DNA from: Culex pipiens pallens
Taxonomy: Eukaryota > Arthropoda > Insecta > Diptera > Culicidae
DNA: 64,000 bases
Direction: 5' to 3'
Assembly (NCBI RefSeq): GCF_016801865.2
Contig: NC_068939.1
Span: 90,478,879 to 90,542,878, forward strand
Part shown: positions 10,851 through 23,539 of the stretch, in pieces
Layout: every line of letters begins with the position of its first letter
How positions within the stretch are numbered: position 1 is the first letter of the stretch
The notes under the pieces: model-generated
Seen by the model: only the letters and a program-made list of their open reading frames with translations
What the model was told of the DNA's origin: nothing
The model's database searches: none
Made by a program: the position numbers and the translations under genes

Positions 10851-13800
10851 CCTATTGTGGAACTCGACCAAATTGACCGTTTGACCAAATTTGATCGAAT
10901 TTAAATAACAGGGCTGCGTAAGCGTCGCGTGGAGTTGGTATTTGTGTAGGGTAAAGGTCTGCGAGTCGCTCTAAGCAAGCGATACGATCATTGGCATAAA
11001 TGAGTTTAGATGGTGTGGCATTAATCTCGAGGCAAGCAATCGGATGCTGCTGTCGAGACACTTCACGTTTATTTATTTGTCATATGTTAGAACTTTTATG
11101 GAGTGTTATATTATTCTCAAAGCAATAAAAAAGATACTGCTGTTGAGACAGTTTTAATTTAAGTTTTTGGTAATTTTAAAGCTTATCTCGACGCGAATAT
11201 TTAGTTAAGATCAAATCTTAGGCAGCCGGCTGCGGAAAGATAGGATCCGTGTTCAATATAATTATTTCTACTCTTGACCGAAAGTGCATATCAATAACTA
11301 CAACACATAAACTAATAAATTAACGCGTCCGTTGTCATTATGACTTTATCTATCTTGCGGCATTGTTGTTTCCACAGAACGTAAAATGAAATTTAAGTTG
11401 TACCTATGATAAAATGAAATATTACGTATTTGCTGTATCTCCAGATTTAATTCTGTATGCTCGGATTAAATCGCAAAATGAAACAAATCCGACCCGACGT
11501 AAACGCGTTGCAAGTCGTGTTCAAAAGTTCCTAAAAAAATAGATCGCCCAACCACCGTAACGCGCAAAACCGAAACCAACCTTATTTGACGGCAAACCTT
11601 GTGACGGTAGTATAAATAATTTTTACGAACAACGTACCGCTCAAAAAGTCCACTCCAATTTTCATAATCACAATCATCTAAGCTGAAAAAGAAAATTAGA
11701 ATAAAGGGATACACTCACACTCACTTTTATTCTCAACTAAGCTGAAACCATAGAAACATCGAACACTTCATCGTTTCAAGAATAAAAGAAAAAAATATTT
11801 AAGAGCAGCAAACGGATGTTGCTTATTTGTCAGCACCCAAAACATGGCACCGCTCCCCTAATTAAAAGTTATCTAGACAAGTTGTTTCGGCTCATTCTCA
11901 TTCTCTCACCCACACACGCATACTCATTCAAACCTTTCAAAACAATGTTCTTATTGGAACTTTCTCACCCGCTTCCGCATGCTGCTGTCTCAAACGTCAC
12001 CCGGCCGCAAATCCGCACGGATTGTTGCAGGTTGCAGCTGACACAGCACCAAATGCATCAATTCAATGCTGCACGGGTGGGAAGGTAGCTCCATTTCTCT
12101 CATGTCACCACCAATCGCCCCACTTCCATTTGAACCGATCTCTTCTCGCTTTTGGCGAAAAGCAGTTTACACACAAACATCTCGGTTCGGAGACCATAGA
12201 GTTATCTACGTGCGCATGTATTGCGTGTTTGTACACGAAGGGTTTTTAGGTTAAAATTTGTACCCGCCAGCAAAAACAAATGGTAAGTTAGTGTGCGTGA
12301 GATCGGGCTTAGATAGCTCTATTCCAGGTAACCGGACTCGGCTCTCCAACCACACACAAGCGTCGAGCTGTCATCGGCGGACCAACACTGCACACACCCA
12401 CCAACTCCCTCTCATTCTCTTCCTTCCACGACCTTAAAATACCTTAAACCTTAAAATACCTTAAAACTGCATTTTTGTATAGTTTGGGTTGTTTTAAATA
12501 CATATAAAAGTATTTTTAATGAGAAAAGATCCGCAAATGTTAATTCCAAGATTCTAACTACTCTCATATGTCACAACCCCTCAGTTTCTTCCAGCATCGT
12601 CGTAAAATCCACCGCATTATAGGTTGCAAATTTTCACCAGGTTTTTGACCTGGTTTTTGTGTTTATCCTGCATCTCGTTACAGCCAAACCAGCCAGCCAG
12701 CTTGCTTACTTCCCATTTTCATATCAAAAACTCTTTGGCACGAAATCACCACCGGCTGAAAGCACCTGGTCCTGGGCAACATCCTTCTCGCTTTTTTTGA
12801 AGTCCTTTTTGAAGGCACATAAAGATGCGGAGATATCACTGCCAACTTCGAGATGAAAACGGGCGAAAAGGATGACTTTAATTAGCAGCAAGGGAAGGTT
12901 GTGCTAACCCTTGAATGTATATTTTTTAAAATAATTTTTAATTAAAAAAAACCTTTAACTTTTTCTGCTCGCGACAAGTGTCACGACAAAATTCCGAAGA
13001 GGTCCTGTCAGCTTTAATTTGCCCACTGCATATCATAAATATGAAATAAATCATCACTCAGAGGGCGAGGGAGAGTAATATGAAAACTCGTTTTACTTTC
13101 AAGGCGCAGGCTGGTTGAAGAAGGGGGAAAAGTTCATTCGCTTGCATTTGAGGGGGCTGCTGTAGTGGGAAGTGGCTGAGGACGAAAACTTTGGTTCAAG
13201 ATTTTCGGTTCAATGTCCTTTCGTGATTTTCGAGGAAACCTTGCAAGGAAGAGAGCGAGCGAAAGCAAAACACGTGGTTGGGCATGTTGAGCCGGATTTT
13301 GATGCATGTTCAAGCACCAGGACGAGATGATGATGATGAGAAGAGTAGCTGGGTTTGAATAACATGGTTTTGGGGTAAAAATTACAAAAAAAGCTAAAAA
13401 AGGAAAATCGATCTAGTATCTTTGGTAAAGTTGTTGAAGACTGGAAAAAGTTCTATCTTACCTTAATTTTTTGCATTTTTAAATATAAATATTTTCATTT
13501 ATTTAAACCAAGCCTAAAATATTGAAAGGTCCAAAAAATCTCATTGTAAGCCACTAAAACCAAGGACAATCTTTCAAATATCTATCCAACGACAGGTCTC
13601 ATGATGGATCTGGACAAAATGTACAAGTTTTAAATAAGTTTAAAAAATTACAAATAATATTAATAGACATTTGCATCAAATACATCCAAGTTCGTTCTAG
13701 CGACAGGGTCACTTCCAGCAATCAATCCATCAGCCTCAAGTCCTCTTAATTAATTTAGTACTCATTTGTTGCAAAACTGCGGCTAGCCGGAATTTATTTG

Positions 13801-14570
13801 GCGCAAAGAATTGCTTCGCCACGTCTGCGGAATAAATTCTCCAGCAAATGGACAAATGAGGAAATGAGAGAAGAAAAAAATCCTCACCAAAACCCGTGAA
13901 GTACACACAAAAACAGACAAGAGACGGTGACGACAAACCAACGAACAAACAAAAAAAAAACACGTAAATTTAGACACTCAGACTTTGGCGCGTCTTTCAG
14001 ATACCCCTTTACTTCGAAGTCCACCCCCGCAACTTCACCGTGCACTTTTAAGATGACAGCATCCTCCCCCGAAACCCCGTTCCACCTTCTTCAATCGAAA
14101 TGACAAAAAAACCCACCGTGATAAAAACGAGCAAAGAACTCGGCGGGAGACCAATAAAGGCAAATTTTGGAAGGCAGCTCTCTTACAAAGGCCCTGGAGT
14201 ACCGTTTCCCCGGGGCCGCGCAGATTGGCCAATGGCCTGGGGTTTTGCAGAGGACGAAAGAGGCACTTTTCATAATTAATCGATCATTTAGGGTTAATTT
14301 ATGAACTCAGTCGAAAGAGGCACAAAATTGAGGCAGAATTTGCGAACTGACGCTGCCTCGAATTTTACTTTAAACATGAAAATCAAAGACTCTTATAGAA
14401 ATAACGTGTATTTTTATGTCAGTGTATCTTATTTTAGAAAGCTTGTCATATCTCCAGTACTATTGAAATTGCGAAATAAAAAAAACATTCAACTAACTTA
14501 CCTCCTTCTCCAAATAAACAAAAATGGCTTATGAAAATTATATTCATCTGAATAATTAAATCTTTGTATA
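10851..14570. other. Intergenic DNA, mostly single-copy in this window
   Basis: No gene could be supported. 11800-12420 and 12590-13350 are less AT-rich and carry CA-rich and CT-rich tracts, but open frames are short, overlap on both strands and lack domains or convincing splice sites. 13540-13620 is a diverged fragment of the 164-bp repeat family. 13780-14270 is similarly unremarkable. Regulatory DNA or non-coding exons are possible. Confidence 0.45.
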
Positions 14571-14579
14571 CCAAGTGAG

Positions 14580-15045
14580 CAGCAAACTTGGAGTCAACTT
14601 AGATCCGGAATAAAAAGTTAAATCAAGTGGTCATAACTGAAGACAGGGTTGCCAGATCTTCAAATGTTAAGACTTGTTTGAAAAGTCTTTCACCTATCCA
14701 GCTATAGATCAGATGAGTTTTCATACACAGAAAAAAACCAATTCCCGAAATCGTGAATTGTGTTCATGAATTTAAGAACCACGAAGAAATAAATTCATGA
14801 ATATGAGGATAAACGTGAATATGTTACTTCGTGGTTCTCAAATTCATGAACACAATTCACAATTTCAGGAATTGACTTTTTTTCCATGGAATCCGGCTTC
14901 GAAAAAGTACATAAATGACACTTAAGTGGTCAAAACTTGAGCAAGGGTTGCCAGATCTTCAACATTTTAGACTCCTTTGAAAGTTCTTTCGATCACCTAT
15001 ACAACGATAGGTCGAATGATAGATCCGGACATAGTTTTTATATAG
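14580..15045. repeat. Diverged 164-bp-family repeats split by a palindromic MITE
   Basis: Two diverged units carry GGGTTGCCAGATCTTCAA and ACACTTAAGTGGTCA, the same landmarks as the 164-bp array at 5687. Between them, at about 14740-14885, is a palindrome whose arms contain AATTGTGTTCATGAATTT and its complement. The palindrome's ends read ACACAGAAAAAAA and TTTTTTTCC. Confidence 0.7.
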
Positions 15046-15651
15046 GGGTAATTCTCTACCAACTCACACGAAATCGGGAAAAGTTGCCCCGACCCCTCTT
15101 CGAATTGCGTGAAACTTTGTTCTAAGGGGTAACTTTTGTACTTGATCACGAATCCGAGGTCCGTTTTTTATGTCTCGTGACGGAGGGACGGTACGACCCC
15201 TTATATTTTTGAATATGCGAAAAATGACATGTTTTAGAATAATTTGCAGCCTGAAAATGATATGGAAGTTTGGTGTCAGAAAGGACTTTTATGTAAAATT
15301 GGACGCTCGATTTGATGGCGTACTGGAAATTCCGGAAAAAAACATCGGATAAAACAATGAAAATGTTTTTAAAACTGTGCCATTTTCAATTACTCAACGT
15401 AACCAATTTTGGAACATGTCATTTCAAATCTGCATTAACCCAGACGGGTCATTTTTTCATTTGGAAAAAAATCATTCTGAAATTTTATGTTTTTTCTAAC
15501 TTTGCAGTGATACTTTTTAGAGTGTAAAAATGTTGTACAAAGTTGTACAACAGACAATTACAAAAATGTTGATATGTAAACACAAGAGGTTTGCTTGTAA
15601 GTTAAAAGGAATCTAATTGAAAATTAGGCAATAACCAGATAATTATAATTG
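15046..15651. other. Probable decayed repeat, no gene
   Basis: Begins with GGGGTAATTCTCTACCAACT, a repeat-like start, then runs through A/T-rich sequence with short frames that have no domain. No second copy is visible in this window, so the repeat call is an inference from style only. Confidence 0.35.
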
Positions 15652-15889
15652 AAGGGTAAATTTATCGATTTCTATGGAAAATACATTGTTTATGCTTAAA
15701 ATTATGACACACATTCTAATATAAAAGTTAAAAACATGTTTAGCCCAAACATAATATAAGTTTAAATTTTAAATAATTGTTTCTAAATAAAATTGAGTAA
15801 TTCCTTTAAGATTTGGTCACATTGGAATGTGTGTCATAATTTTTAGCATAAACAATGTATTTCCATTAAAAATCGATAAACTTACCCTT
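15652..15889. mobile_element. 238-bp MITE with ~65-bp terminal inverted repeats
   Basis: The left end AAGGGTAAATTTATCGATTT runs inward through ACATTGTTTATGCTTAAAAT to GACACACATTC. The right end is the inverse, from GAATGTGTGTCATAAT to CTTACCCTT, with a few mismatches. The interior is A/T-rich. No clear target duplication. Confidence 0.85.
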
Positions 15890-16532
15890 TAATTTACCGA
15901 TTATTACCTCGTTTTCGCGTTAAAATTATGAATAAATCGATAAAAAACCGTCCAATTCTAATTGAGATATCTAAAAATATACACCGATAGACACGAAGAT
16001 ATTTTAAGGAAATATATTTGAAAGTATGTACTTTCAGGTGCATTGTTCGTTTTTGCGCCAACATGCGCCATTTTGAAAACATAGCAACTTGGAAATCGGA
16101 AAACACTTCAAAACAGTTATAACTCCTCAATAAAGGCTCAAAACATTTTGCTGTCTTCGACAAAGATGTGTAATTTTTTGTCATAAACAACTCTTCAGAA
16201 CAAAGTAGGTCGCGAAAATGCTAACATTTTGAGTTATCGCCAAAAAAAGTGCTTTTTTCGACCATTTTTGCAAAAAATGCGTATATCTCGAGAAGACTAA
16301 GGCTAAAACTTTGGCGCCTTGGGCAAACATTCACGAAATTTTCTGCTCTTCAACTTTGCCGAAGACACCAAAGCCATACAACATCATCCAACAAAGTTAG
16401 ATTTTGGTTGACACCTTGGAAGGTCGTCACCCTGTATGTCAATAACTTCAAAAGATAGCCCTTATCAAGTACAACAACTCTTTCGAAGACATTTGGCTAG
16501 GAAGTCAAATAAAGGAGTTATCAATTTATCTA
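15890..16532. other. Decayed repeat sequence
   Basis: A/T-rich, with CTTTGCCGAAGACACCAAAG-like phrases typical of the foldback repeats elsewhere in the window. No gene recognised. Confidence 0.45.
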
Positions 16533-18102
16533 CAGACATGCCTCGGTTTAGCACCGCATATGGGGGATGCAAAAACGAGGCGTGCATAACCGAGGCAATG
16601 AGATTATGGGATTTTGGCTATATGGGAGACATTGGCTTTGATCGTATGAAAAATCATCCTAACATAAAAAAATTGTAGTGTTTTGGAATCGGGATGATGT
16701 CAGCTATCCATTATAATTTCATGAAATTTTCACAAAAATACGTATTTTTCCTGTATTTTGAAATTGCACTTTTTTTCTCTAAAGAAACCAAAAATATATT
16801 GTTATTGCAATATGGGTATCAAATGATCAGTTTATTGTTCATACATTTCGAATATTAATTTTTTTTTTAAAACTCAAAATTTTCGCAAAACTTCGTATTT
16901 TCGAAAAAATACTAAAAAATTTCCGGTTTTTTAATGTGGGTATCAATCGATCGGGTTTTTTACACACATTTCAAAAGTTACTAAAAAAAATGAAAATACT
17001 CAAAATTTTCACAAAACTAGGTGATTTCGAAATATTTAAAACATCAGTATTTACAATATGGGTATCAAACAATCGGGGCATTTCATACATTTGTAAGTAC
17101 ACCCAGAACTAGGCATCGGCATATGAGAGGATAAAGAGCACGATTCGGTAGTAAAATGGTACTGTGTGCGGACTGAGAGGATAAATCCCGAAATTACCGA
17201 GAGTACTTTACTCGTGGGTTCATCTTCAAAAAAATTTCATCCATAAAAAAAAAGTACCGGTACCGAGACTCGAACCCAATACCTTCGGCCTTTGCCGTAT
17301 GGGCCACCATGGTTCGATGACTAAGTGGCGGTCATTTGTCCATATAAGCCACTCAATAGGATGAACTGTTCCAATGAACGAATGAACACGCGAGAGGACT
17401 ATACTCTCGCAAAATAGCACTTTCCTCACGTTTCTTTTCGTGAGGACTATCCCCTCGTTATTTAAGTTTGGGTGTAGTTTTGTAAAAATTTTGAGTATTT
17501 TCAAAAAAATGTTGTTATTACATTCGAAATGTATGAAAGAATCCCGAGCGTTTGATACCCACATTGTAAAAACATAAATTTTGAGTATGTTTTCGAAAAT
17601 ACGTAGTTTTGTGAAAATTTTGAGTGTTTTCAGAATATGTTGTTATTACATTCGAAATGTTTGAAAAAATCCCGATTGTAAAAACTGACATTTTTAGTTT
17701 TTTTTTTCGAAAATACGTAGTTTTGTGAATATTTTTAGTGTTTTCAAAACAAAAATATTTAACATTCGAAATGTATGATAAAATTCCAATCATTTGATAC
17801 CCATATTGCAATAACAATAATTTTGAGTATTTTTTCGAGAAACATTGCATTTTCAAAATACAGGAAAAATACGTATTTTTGTGAAAATTTTCATGAAATT
17901 TAATTTTTATGGATAGCTGACATCATCCCGATTCCAAAACACTATTTTTTTTTATGTTAGCATCATTTTTCATACGATTAAAGCCAATGTCTCCCATATA
18001 GCTAAAATCCCATAAGCTCTGTGCTTCAGTTAAGCACTGGACCTTGCTTTACCGAGGCAGCTGAACGAATCAAAACCGGAGCAGTACACCGAGGCATGAC
18101 TG
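16533..18102. mobile_element. pogo/Tigger-like foldback element, copy A
   Basis: Ends are CAGACATGCCTCGGTTTAGC and GAGGCATGACTG, with TA on each side (16531-16532 and 18103-18104). CAG termini plus a TA duplication fit the pogo/Tigger branch of Tc1/mariner by analogy. There is no transposase. The interior is a series of roughly 120-130-bp units containing CAATATGGGTATCAA and CACAAAACTACGTATTTT in one half, and the reverse complement in the other. A 375-bp element is nested at 17100-17474. Confidence 0.88.
17100..17474. mobile_element. TA-flanked TIR element with internal Pol III-like unit, copy 1
   Basis: Ends CACCCA...TGGGTG are flanked by TA (17098-17099 and 17475-17476). On the minus strand it holds an A-box-like TGGCCCATACGG, a B-box-like GGTTCGAGTCTC and then a T run, matching copies at 25515-26162 and 26430-26825. 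It is inserted in the pogo-like foldback, so it is younger than that element. Confidence 0.85.
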
Positions 18103-18205
18103 TACTTAATTCTGCCATTCCGAACACTGTGCAGTGCCGAGAAATCTTGGCAAGAATTTTGAGCATCAAGAGGAACACATACACACATTTGTTCAGTTTT
18201 CGATA

Positions 18206-20157
18206 CAGTCGTGCCTCGGTTTAGCACCGCATATGGGGGATGCAAAACCGAGGCGTGCATAACTGAATCACAGAGCTTATGGGATTTTGGCTATATGGGA
18301 GACATTGGCTATAATCGTATGAAAAATCATGCAAAAATCAAAAAAATATAGTGTTTTAGAATCGGGATGATGTCAACTATCCATTTAAATTATAATTTCA
18401 TGAAAATTTTCACAAAAATACGTATTTTTCCTGTATTCTGAAATGCATTTTTTTTTCTCTAAAGAAACCAAAAAAAGTATATTGTTATTGCAATATGGGT
18501 ATCAAATGATTGGAATTTTTTCATACATTTCGAATGTAAAATCACTTTTTTTTAAAACACTCAAAATTTTCACAAAATTCGTATTTTCGAAAAAAAACTC
18601 AAAATTTAAATTTTTACAATATGGGTATCAAACGATCAGGATTTTTTCATACATTTCGAATGTAATAACAACATTTTTTGGAAATACTCAAAAATTTCAC
18701 AAAACAACGTATTTAAAAAAAAAACTACAAATTTCAGTTTTTTACAATATGGGTATCAAACGATCGGGATTTTTTTCATACATTTCGAATGTAATAACAA
18801 CATACTTTCAAAACACTCAAAATTTTCACAAAACAACGTTTTTTCGAAAAAATACTCAAAATTTCAGTTTTTACAATATGGGTATCAAACGATCAGGATT
18901 TTTTGCATACATTTTGAATGTAATAACAACATTTTTTGAAAATACTCAAAATTTTCACAAAACTACGTATTTTCGAAAAACTACTCAAAATTACAGTTTT
19001 TACAATAAAGTTTCAAATGATCGGGATTTTTTTACACATTTCAAAAGTTATAACGCAAATTTGAGAAAATACTCGAAATTTTCAGTATACTACGTATTTT
19101 TGAAAAAAAATACTCAATTTTTTTAAAAGTATTTTCAAAAAATATTGTTATTTTATTCGAAATGTATGAAAAATCTCGATCGTTTGATACCCATATTGTT
19201 AAAACGGAAATTTTGAGTATTTTTTTCAAAAATACGTTGTTTGTGAAATTTTTTAGTATTTTCAAAAAATATTGTTATTACATTCGAAATGTATGAAAAA
19301 ATCCTGATCGTTTGATACCCATATTGTAAAAACAGAAATTTTGAGATTTTTTTTTCGAAAAATCGTAGTTTTGTGAAAATTTTGAGTGTTTTCAAAATAT
19401 GTTGTTATCACATTCGAAATGTATGAAAAAATCCCGATCGTTTGATACCCATATTGTAAAAAACTGAAAATTGGAGTATTTTTTCGAAAATTCGTAGTTT
19501 TGAGAAAATTTTGAGTATTTAAAAAAAAAGTTGTTATTACTTTCGAAATTTATGAAAACATCCTGATCGTTTGATACCCATATTGTAAACACTGATATTC
19601 TGAGTATTTTTTTTTTCAAAAATACGTAGTTTTGTGAAAATTTTGAGTGTTTTCAAAAAATGTTGTTATTAAATTCGAAATGTATGAAAAAATTCCGATC
19701 GTTTGATACCCATATTGTAAAAACTGAAATTTTGAGTATTTTTTTTTCGAAAATACGTAGTTTTGTGAAAATTTTGAGTGTTTTCAAAAAAATGATTTTA
19801 CATTCGAAATGTATGAAAAAATTCCAATCATTTGATACCCATATTGCAATAACAATAATTTTGAGTATTTTTTCGAGAAACATTGTATTTTAAAAATACA
19901 GGAATACGTTTTTTTGTGAAATTTTTCATGAAATTATTATTTCAATGGATAGCTGACATCATCCCGATTCCAAAACACTATAATATTTTGATGTTTGCAT
20001 GATTTTTCATACGATTAAAGCCAATGTCTCCCATATAGCCAAAATCCCATAAGCTCTGTGCTTCAGTTAAGCACTGGACCGTGCTTAACCGAGGCAGCTG
20101 AACGAATCAAAACCGGGGCAGTGCAAAACCGAGGTGTGCAAAACCGGGGCATGACTG
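18206..20157. mobile_element. pogo/Tigger-like foldback element, copy B (1.95 kb)
   Basis: Ends are CAGTCGTGCCTCGGTTTAGC and CGGGGCATGACTG between TA dinucleotides (18204-18205 and 20158-20159). The left half carries about five tandem units with CAATATGGGTATCAAACGAT, and the right half carries about five in reverse complement. The long open frames in this interval (up to 227 codons) come from the repeats and have no protein homology that I recognise. Copy A ends only about 100 bp away. Confidence 0.9.
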
Positions 20158-20159
20158 TA

Positions 20160-20578
20160 CTAAGTTAATAGGTATACATGAATATAAGTCTACGAGCTGT
20201 ATTTCAAAAGTTCATTTTTAGAGCAGGATTATAACCTTACCTCAGTGAATAGGGCAAAAAAAATATTTCGTAATTTTTGCGTTTTAGCGGTTTGACTGCT
20301 ATTTTCAAAAAAATCATATCTCGGAATCGGAATGAAACTTTACCATTTTGAGATATATTATGAAAAATTTTACGAACTCAACAATCTGTTTTTAAGTGTT
20401 TTTTTCATGAAAATCTACGGAAATGGCCAGGACCACCTAACACGGCATAAGTCACCCTAAGGGCCAAACAAAAAAAGACGGGTCTTATTATTTCGGCCAA
20501 GGAACTCCCAGTACAATTTTGAGCCCGATCGGACAACTCTTATTCGAATCATTCTGTTATCGTGCAGGGGAATTGCTG
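20160..20578. repeat. Repeat fragments: 164-bp-family end and half of the CAGCAATTCCCC foldback
   Basis: 20165-20255 resembles the 3' end of the element at 5428-6662 (ATAGGTATACATGAATATAA, then ACCTTACCTCAGTGA). 20400-20578 matches one arm of the foldback at 9368-10593 and stops at the same terminal GGGGAATTGCTG. Confidence 0.75.
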
Positions 20579-21222
20579 CATAAACGTTTTGATCATTGAC
20601 CTGCTCGATGGAAATTTTCCAATAATCTCAACACTTCATTTGGCAGCCCATGCTGGAGATTTGCCACGGTTGTCCACCGCAAACACACCCCACACTTGCC
20701 TGCTGCTGCAGTCCTCATCATCGCCACCGCCATCAGCCCGAAGTTTCGAAAACGGGGAACGGAAGCGTAAAACTGCATGCACACGCCAAAACGGTAATGC
20801 TCGTTTTTATGGGGTCTAGCCCCCGTCTAGACAGTCTTGAACGCAGCTTCCAGCCAGTGACGGCGTGGCGGCTTCTGACGCCATCCAAAATTTGCCAGCC
20901 CAGTTGGTACCTACTTGTTGAAACTGGACGACTCGAAAAACAAACGTCAGCACATTTTCGGCTGAGATCGTACCGGCGAATGCTAATGATCGACTTATCT
21001 CTGTGTGTTTGCTTGGAGAAGACACGTGCCACGGCGGCTGGAGAGGTGGATTTGGTTTTGCATTTATTTCGTTCGATTCCGAATTTGAATACCAATTATG
21101 GGGAACTTCGTATTGGGAAATATAATAGAATCCACTTTGGTGATTTGATTTCCTGGGAAGAAATTGTAGCAAAAAAATGTAAATTGTAGCAAAAAAAATG
21201 CATCATTGTTTGTTCACCAAAC
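20579..21222. other. Less AT-rich single-copy DNA, function unknown
   Basis: Several open frames overlap on both strands, the longest being 179 codons on plus (20650-21189) and 120 on minus. They shadow each other, none has a signal peptide, domain or plausible splice structure, and codon use cannot separate them. A degenerate exon or regulatory region is possible. Confidence 0.35.
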
Positions 21223-21224
21223 TA

Positions 21225-21439
21225 CCCAAGTAACATTTTTTCCAGGAGTTCTACAAGAGCTCTTCAAGATAACTACAGCATAGCAGTTTGGACCGCGGTA
21301 GGATAAAACTCTCTTCAAAACTTCTTCAGGAGTTTGGAAGAGTACTTGAAGAGAGTTTTATCCTACCGCGGTCCAAACTGCTATGCTGTAGCTATCTTGA
21401 AGAGCTCTTGTAGGACTCCTGGAAAAAATGTTACTTGGG
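21225..21439. mobile_element. Palindromic MITE, copy 2 (complete, 215 bp)
   Basis: Complete element with ends CCCAAGTAACATTTTTTCC and its complement, flanked by TA at 21223-21224 and 21440-21441. The arms pair over nearly their full length around a short loop near 21330. It differs from copy 1 (1-209) at only a handful of positions, so the family was active fairly recently. Confidence 0.93.
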
Positions 21440-21441
21440 TA

Positions 21442-22445
21442 AAACGTAATAAATCAGCTATTACTCTAAAAATTCCGGACAATTTTCTTCAATTGTAAAC
21501 GAAAACGTTTTCATTGAAAGTAAACGATATTTTTCCCCAAACAAGCTTTCGTTTACCAACTTCTCACAAACTTCTGTTCCGGAATTGCACACTTTGGGGA
21601 CAACACCGGAACTTTTCAACGACAGCATTAATTCAAGAATAAAATTTGTTCAGCAAAAGAAAACTCATCCTCTGTCTGCGTGTAATATTTTCCGGCAACC
21701 GGACGGAACTTTATTCAAACACAGTAAACTCCACCAGGGAGGGAAATGACCAACGACACTGGAAAGGGAAAAATTTTCAGCCGTTTCAGGACCGCTTTTT
21801 TATTATCTCGTTCACGAAATACGGCGGAGACAAGTCCGTCTCGAAAGTTTTTGGCTCAAAACGACGAGGAGCTTTTTTTTCGACTCGACTGTTACTTATG
21901 CCTTGTTGATTAATCTCACCGAGACCGGTTGGCGATGGTGAAAATTTCACCGTCCCGTGTTCATGCATGCATACTTTTCTTACATCAGAGGAGGGAAAGG
22001 ACATCGGACCGGAAAAATGGGTGAGGGGGAAAAGCACTTGATCTTACACCGGGGCGAAATGGGATTAAGTTTGGCAACAGCTTGTGTGCGATAATTTATG
22101 CAAAAATATGAGTTTATAAATCAACTGTCGTGTTGAGGAAGTTTTTTCGGATGGCGGGAAAAAAACTGCTTAGACAAGGTATTTTCTTTTGCATTCTTGT
22201 AAGGAAAACCCAGACTTGTTTGGGTTGGGAACAAGATCTGGGAATTCGCTTCGTTAACGTGAAACATAATTTAAAATACTGAGATAATCTACTAGGAGCT
22301 AGATGTTGCTATTCTTACAATAATGATACTTATAATAGGTACTCTGCAATGGTAAAATATTCTTCGTCTCATAAGTATCATGAATAAGAATTTATTTTTA
22401 TAAAGGTTTTAAAAAACAAAAGTTTGATAAATCTCTCATCACTAG
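21442..22445. other. Intergenic DNA, no gene recognised
   Basis: 21600-22060 is less AT-rich and opens short frames on both strands, none with a domain. Nothing else is identifiable. Confidence 0.4.
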
Positions 22446-22459
22446 CTTTATTACATAGT

Positions 22460-22689
22460 AAGTAAAAAGTAAAACTTTCCCTGTTCCTGAGGGGAACACC
22501 CGTGAAGAGTAAAGGTTAATGTTAACATTCCATAGGTTGTCTTCCTAAGGTGTCTTGATAAGGTTCAGTTTGTGACGATACACTACCTTTCCTTTACTAA
22601 GTAATCGAATCCAGAAGGGAAAAGATCACCGAACCCCGATCTACCGCTCACGAGGCGGAAGCGTTACCTCTGGGCTACGTGGCTCGGTC
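22460..22689 (-). mobile_element. tRNA-derived SINE with 14-bp target-site duplication
   Basis: Read on the minus strand, the head has an A-box-like TAGCCCAGAGG followed about 35 bases later by a weakened B-box (GGGGTTCGGTG). A non-tRNA body and an A/T-rich tail follow. The flanking 14-mer CTTTATTACATAGT is perfect at 22446-22459 and 22690-22703, a clear L1-type target duplication. The insertion therefore looks young. No protein is encoded; mobilisation would need a LINE in trans. Confidence 0.93.
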
Positions 22690-22806
22690 CTTTATTACAT
22701 AGTCGGTCTTAATTTGTCTTAATCGGTCTTTTTAGAAAATACAGCGGTTCAAAGCAGACCTTGTCATAAAACTTATGACTTATGACTACTATGTTAATAC
22801 TATATA

Positions 22807-23535
22807 GGCGTCATCCATAAAGTATGTCACACTAAAATCTGCCAAAATTTACCCCCCTTCCCCCCTTTGTCACACTTTGTCACGCTGGCTCTGACCTCCT
22901 TCGAATAGTACGTCACGTTTTGTCGGATCCCACTTTTTTGTTTTTTTTTTTACAATTTTAGAATGATTTATAAAAAGGATTATCCTAAATTCGGAATCCA
23001 ATCGAGAAAGTTTTTAATTTTTACTGGTTGCGTATGGATTTTTTTTTATTTTGTTCAATAATGTAGTGATACAAATCACCATCACCATCACAGTTTTTTG
23101 AACATATTAAATCTATCATCAAAAACTTTGTTACTTAAAGCCTTGAATTTGAATCGTGTTTGATTTATGAGTAAAGATTATCAACTTTTAAAGGTGTTTT
23201 TAATAGAATGAATTTTCAGTATTAAAGAAATAGTCTACACAGTAAAAAATAATGTAAATTTGGAAGCTGTAATTTTGGAAGGTTGAATATTACCTCTTTT
23301 ATGATGTAATTTTAACTCAATTTAGACTTAAAAAGTGACATTACACCAGAAAAGTGGTAAAATTACACATTTCCAGAGGTAAAATTACACCTTTTTTCTG
23401 ACATAAAAGATGTACCCCTTCCCAGATGTAATATTACCATGATTTTTTTTTCTGTGTAGTGTGACGTCACAGTCTCACGTACCCCCCTCTCCCCCTTGTC
23501 ACACTTTGTCACGCTTGCCACGCTAGATGTCCTTG
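22807..23535. mobile_element. Truncated Harbinger-like element carrying a nested MITE
   Basis: Begins GGCGTCATCCATAAAGTATG, the terminus shared by elements at 32755, 46519 and 55380, followed by a TCACACTTTGTCACGC block. The matching far terminus is missing, so the copy is broken. CCCCTTGTCACACTTTGTC reappears at about 23490 after the nested element at 23238-23456. Confidence 0.65.
23238..23456. mobile_element. 219-bp MITE with CACAG(T)AAAAAA ends
   Basis: Ends CACAGTAAAAAATAATGTAA and TTTTTTTTTCTGTG are flanked by TA on both sides (23236-23237 and 23457-23458). The interior repeats short GTAATATTAC-like motifs. Terminal style is shared with the elements at 42815 and 54417. Confidence 0.8.
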
Positions 23536-23539
23536 TTGT

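Noticed and set aside
18443..19126. 227-codon frame
   Set aside because: Lies wholly in the tandem units of a pogo-like foldback; its repeated QYGYQ/YNMGIKRS phrases are translated repeat units.
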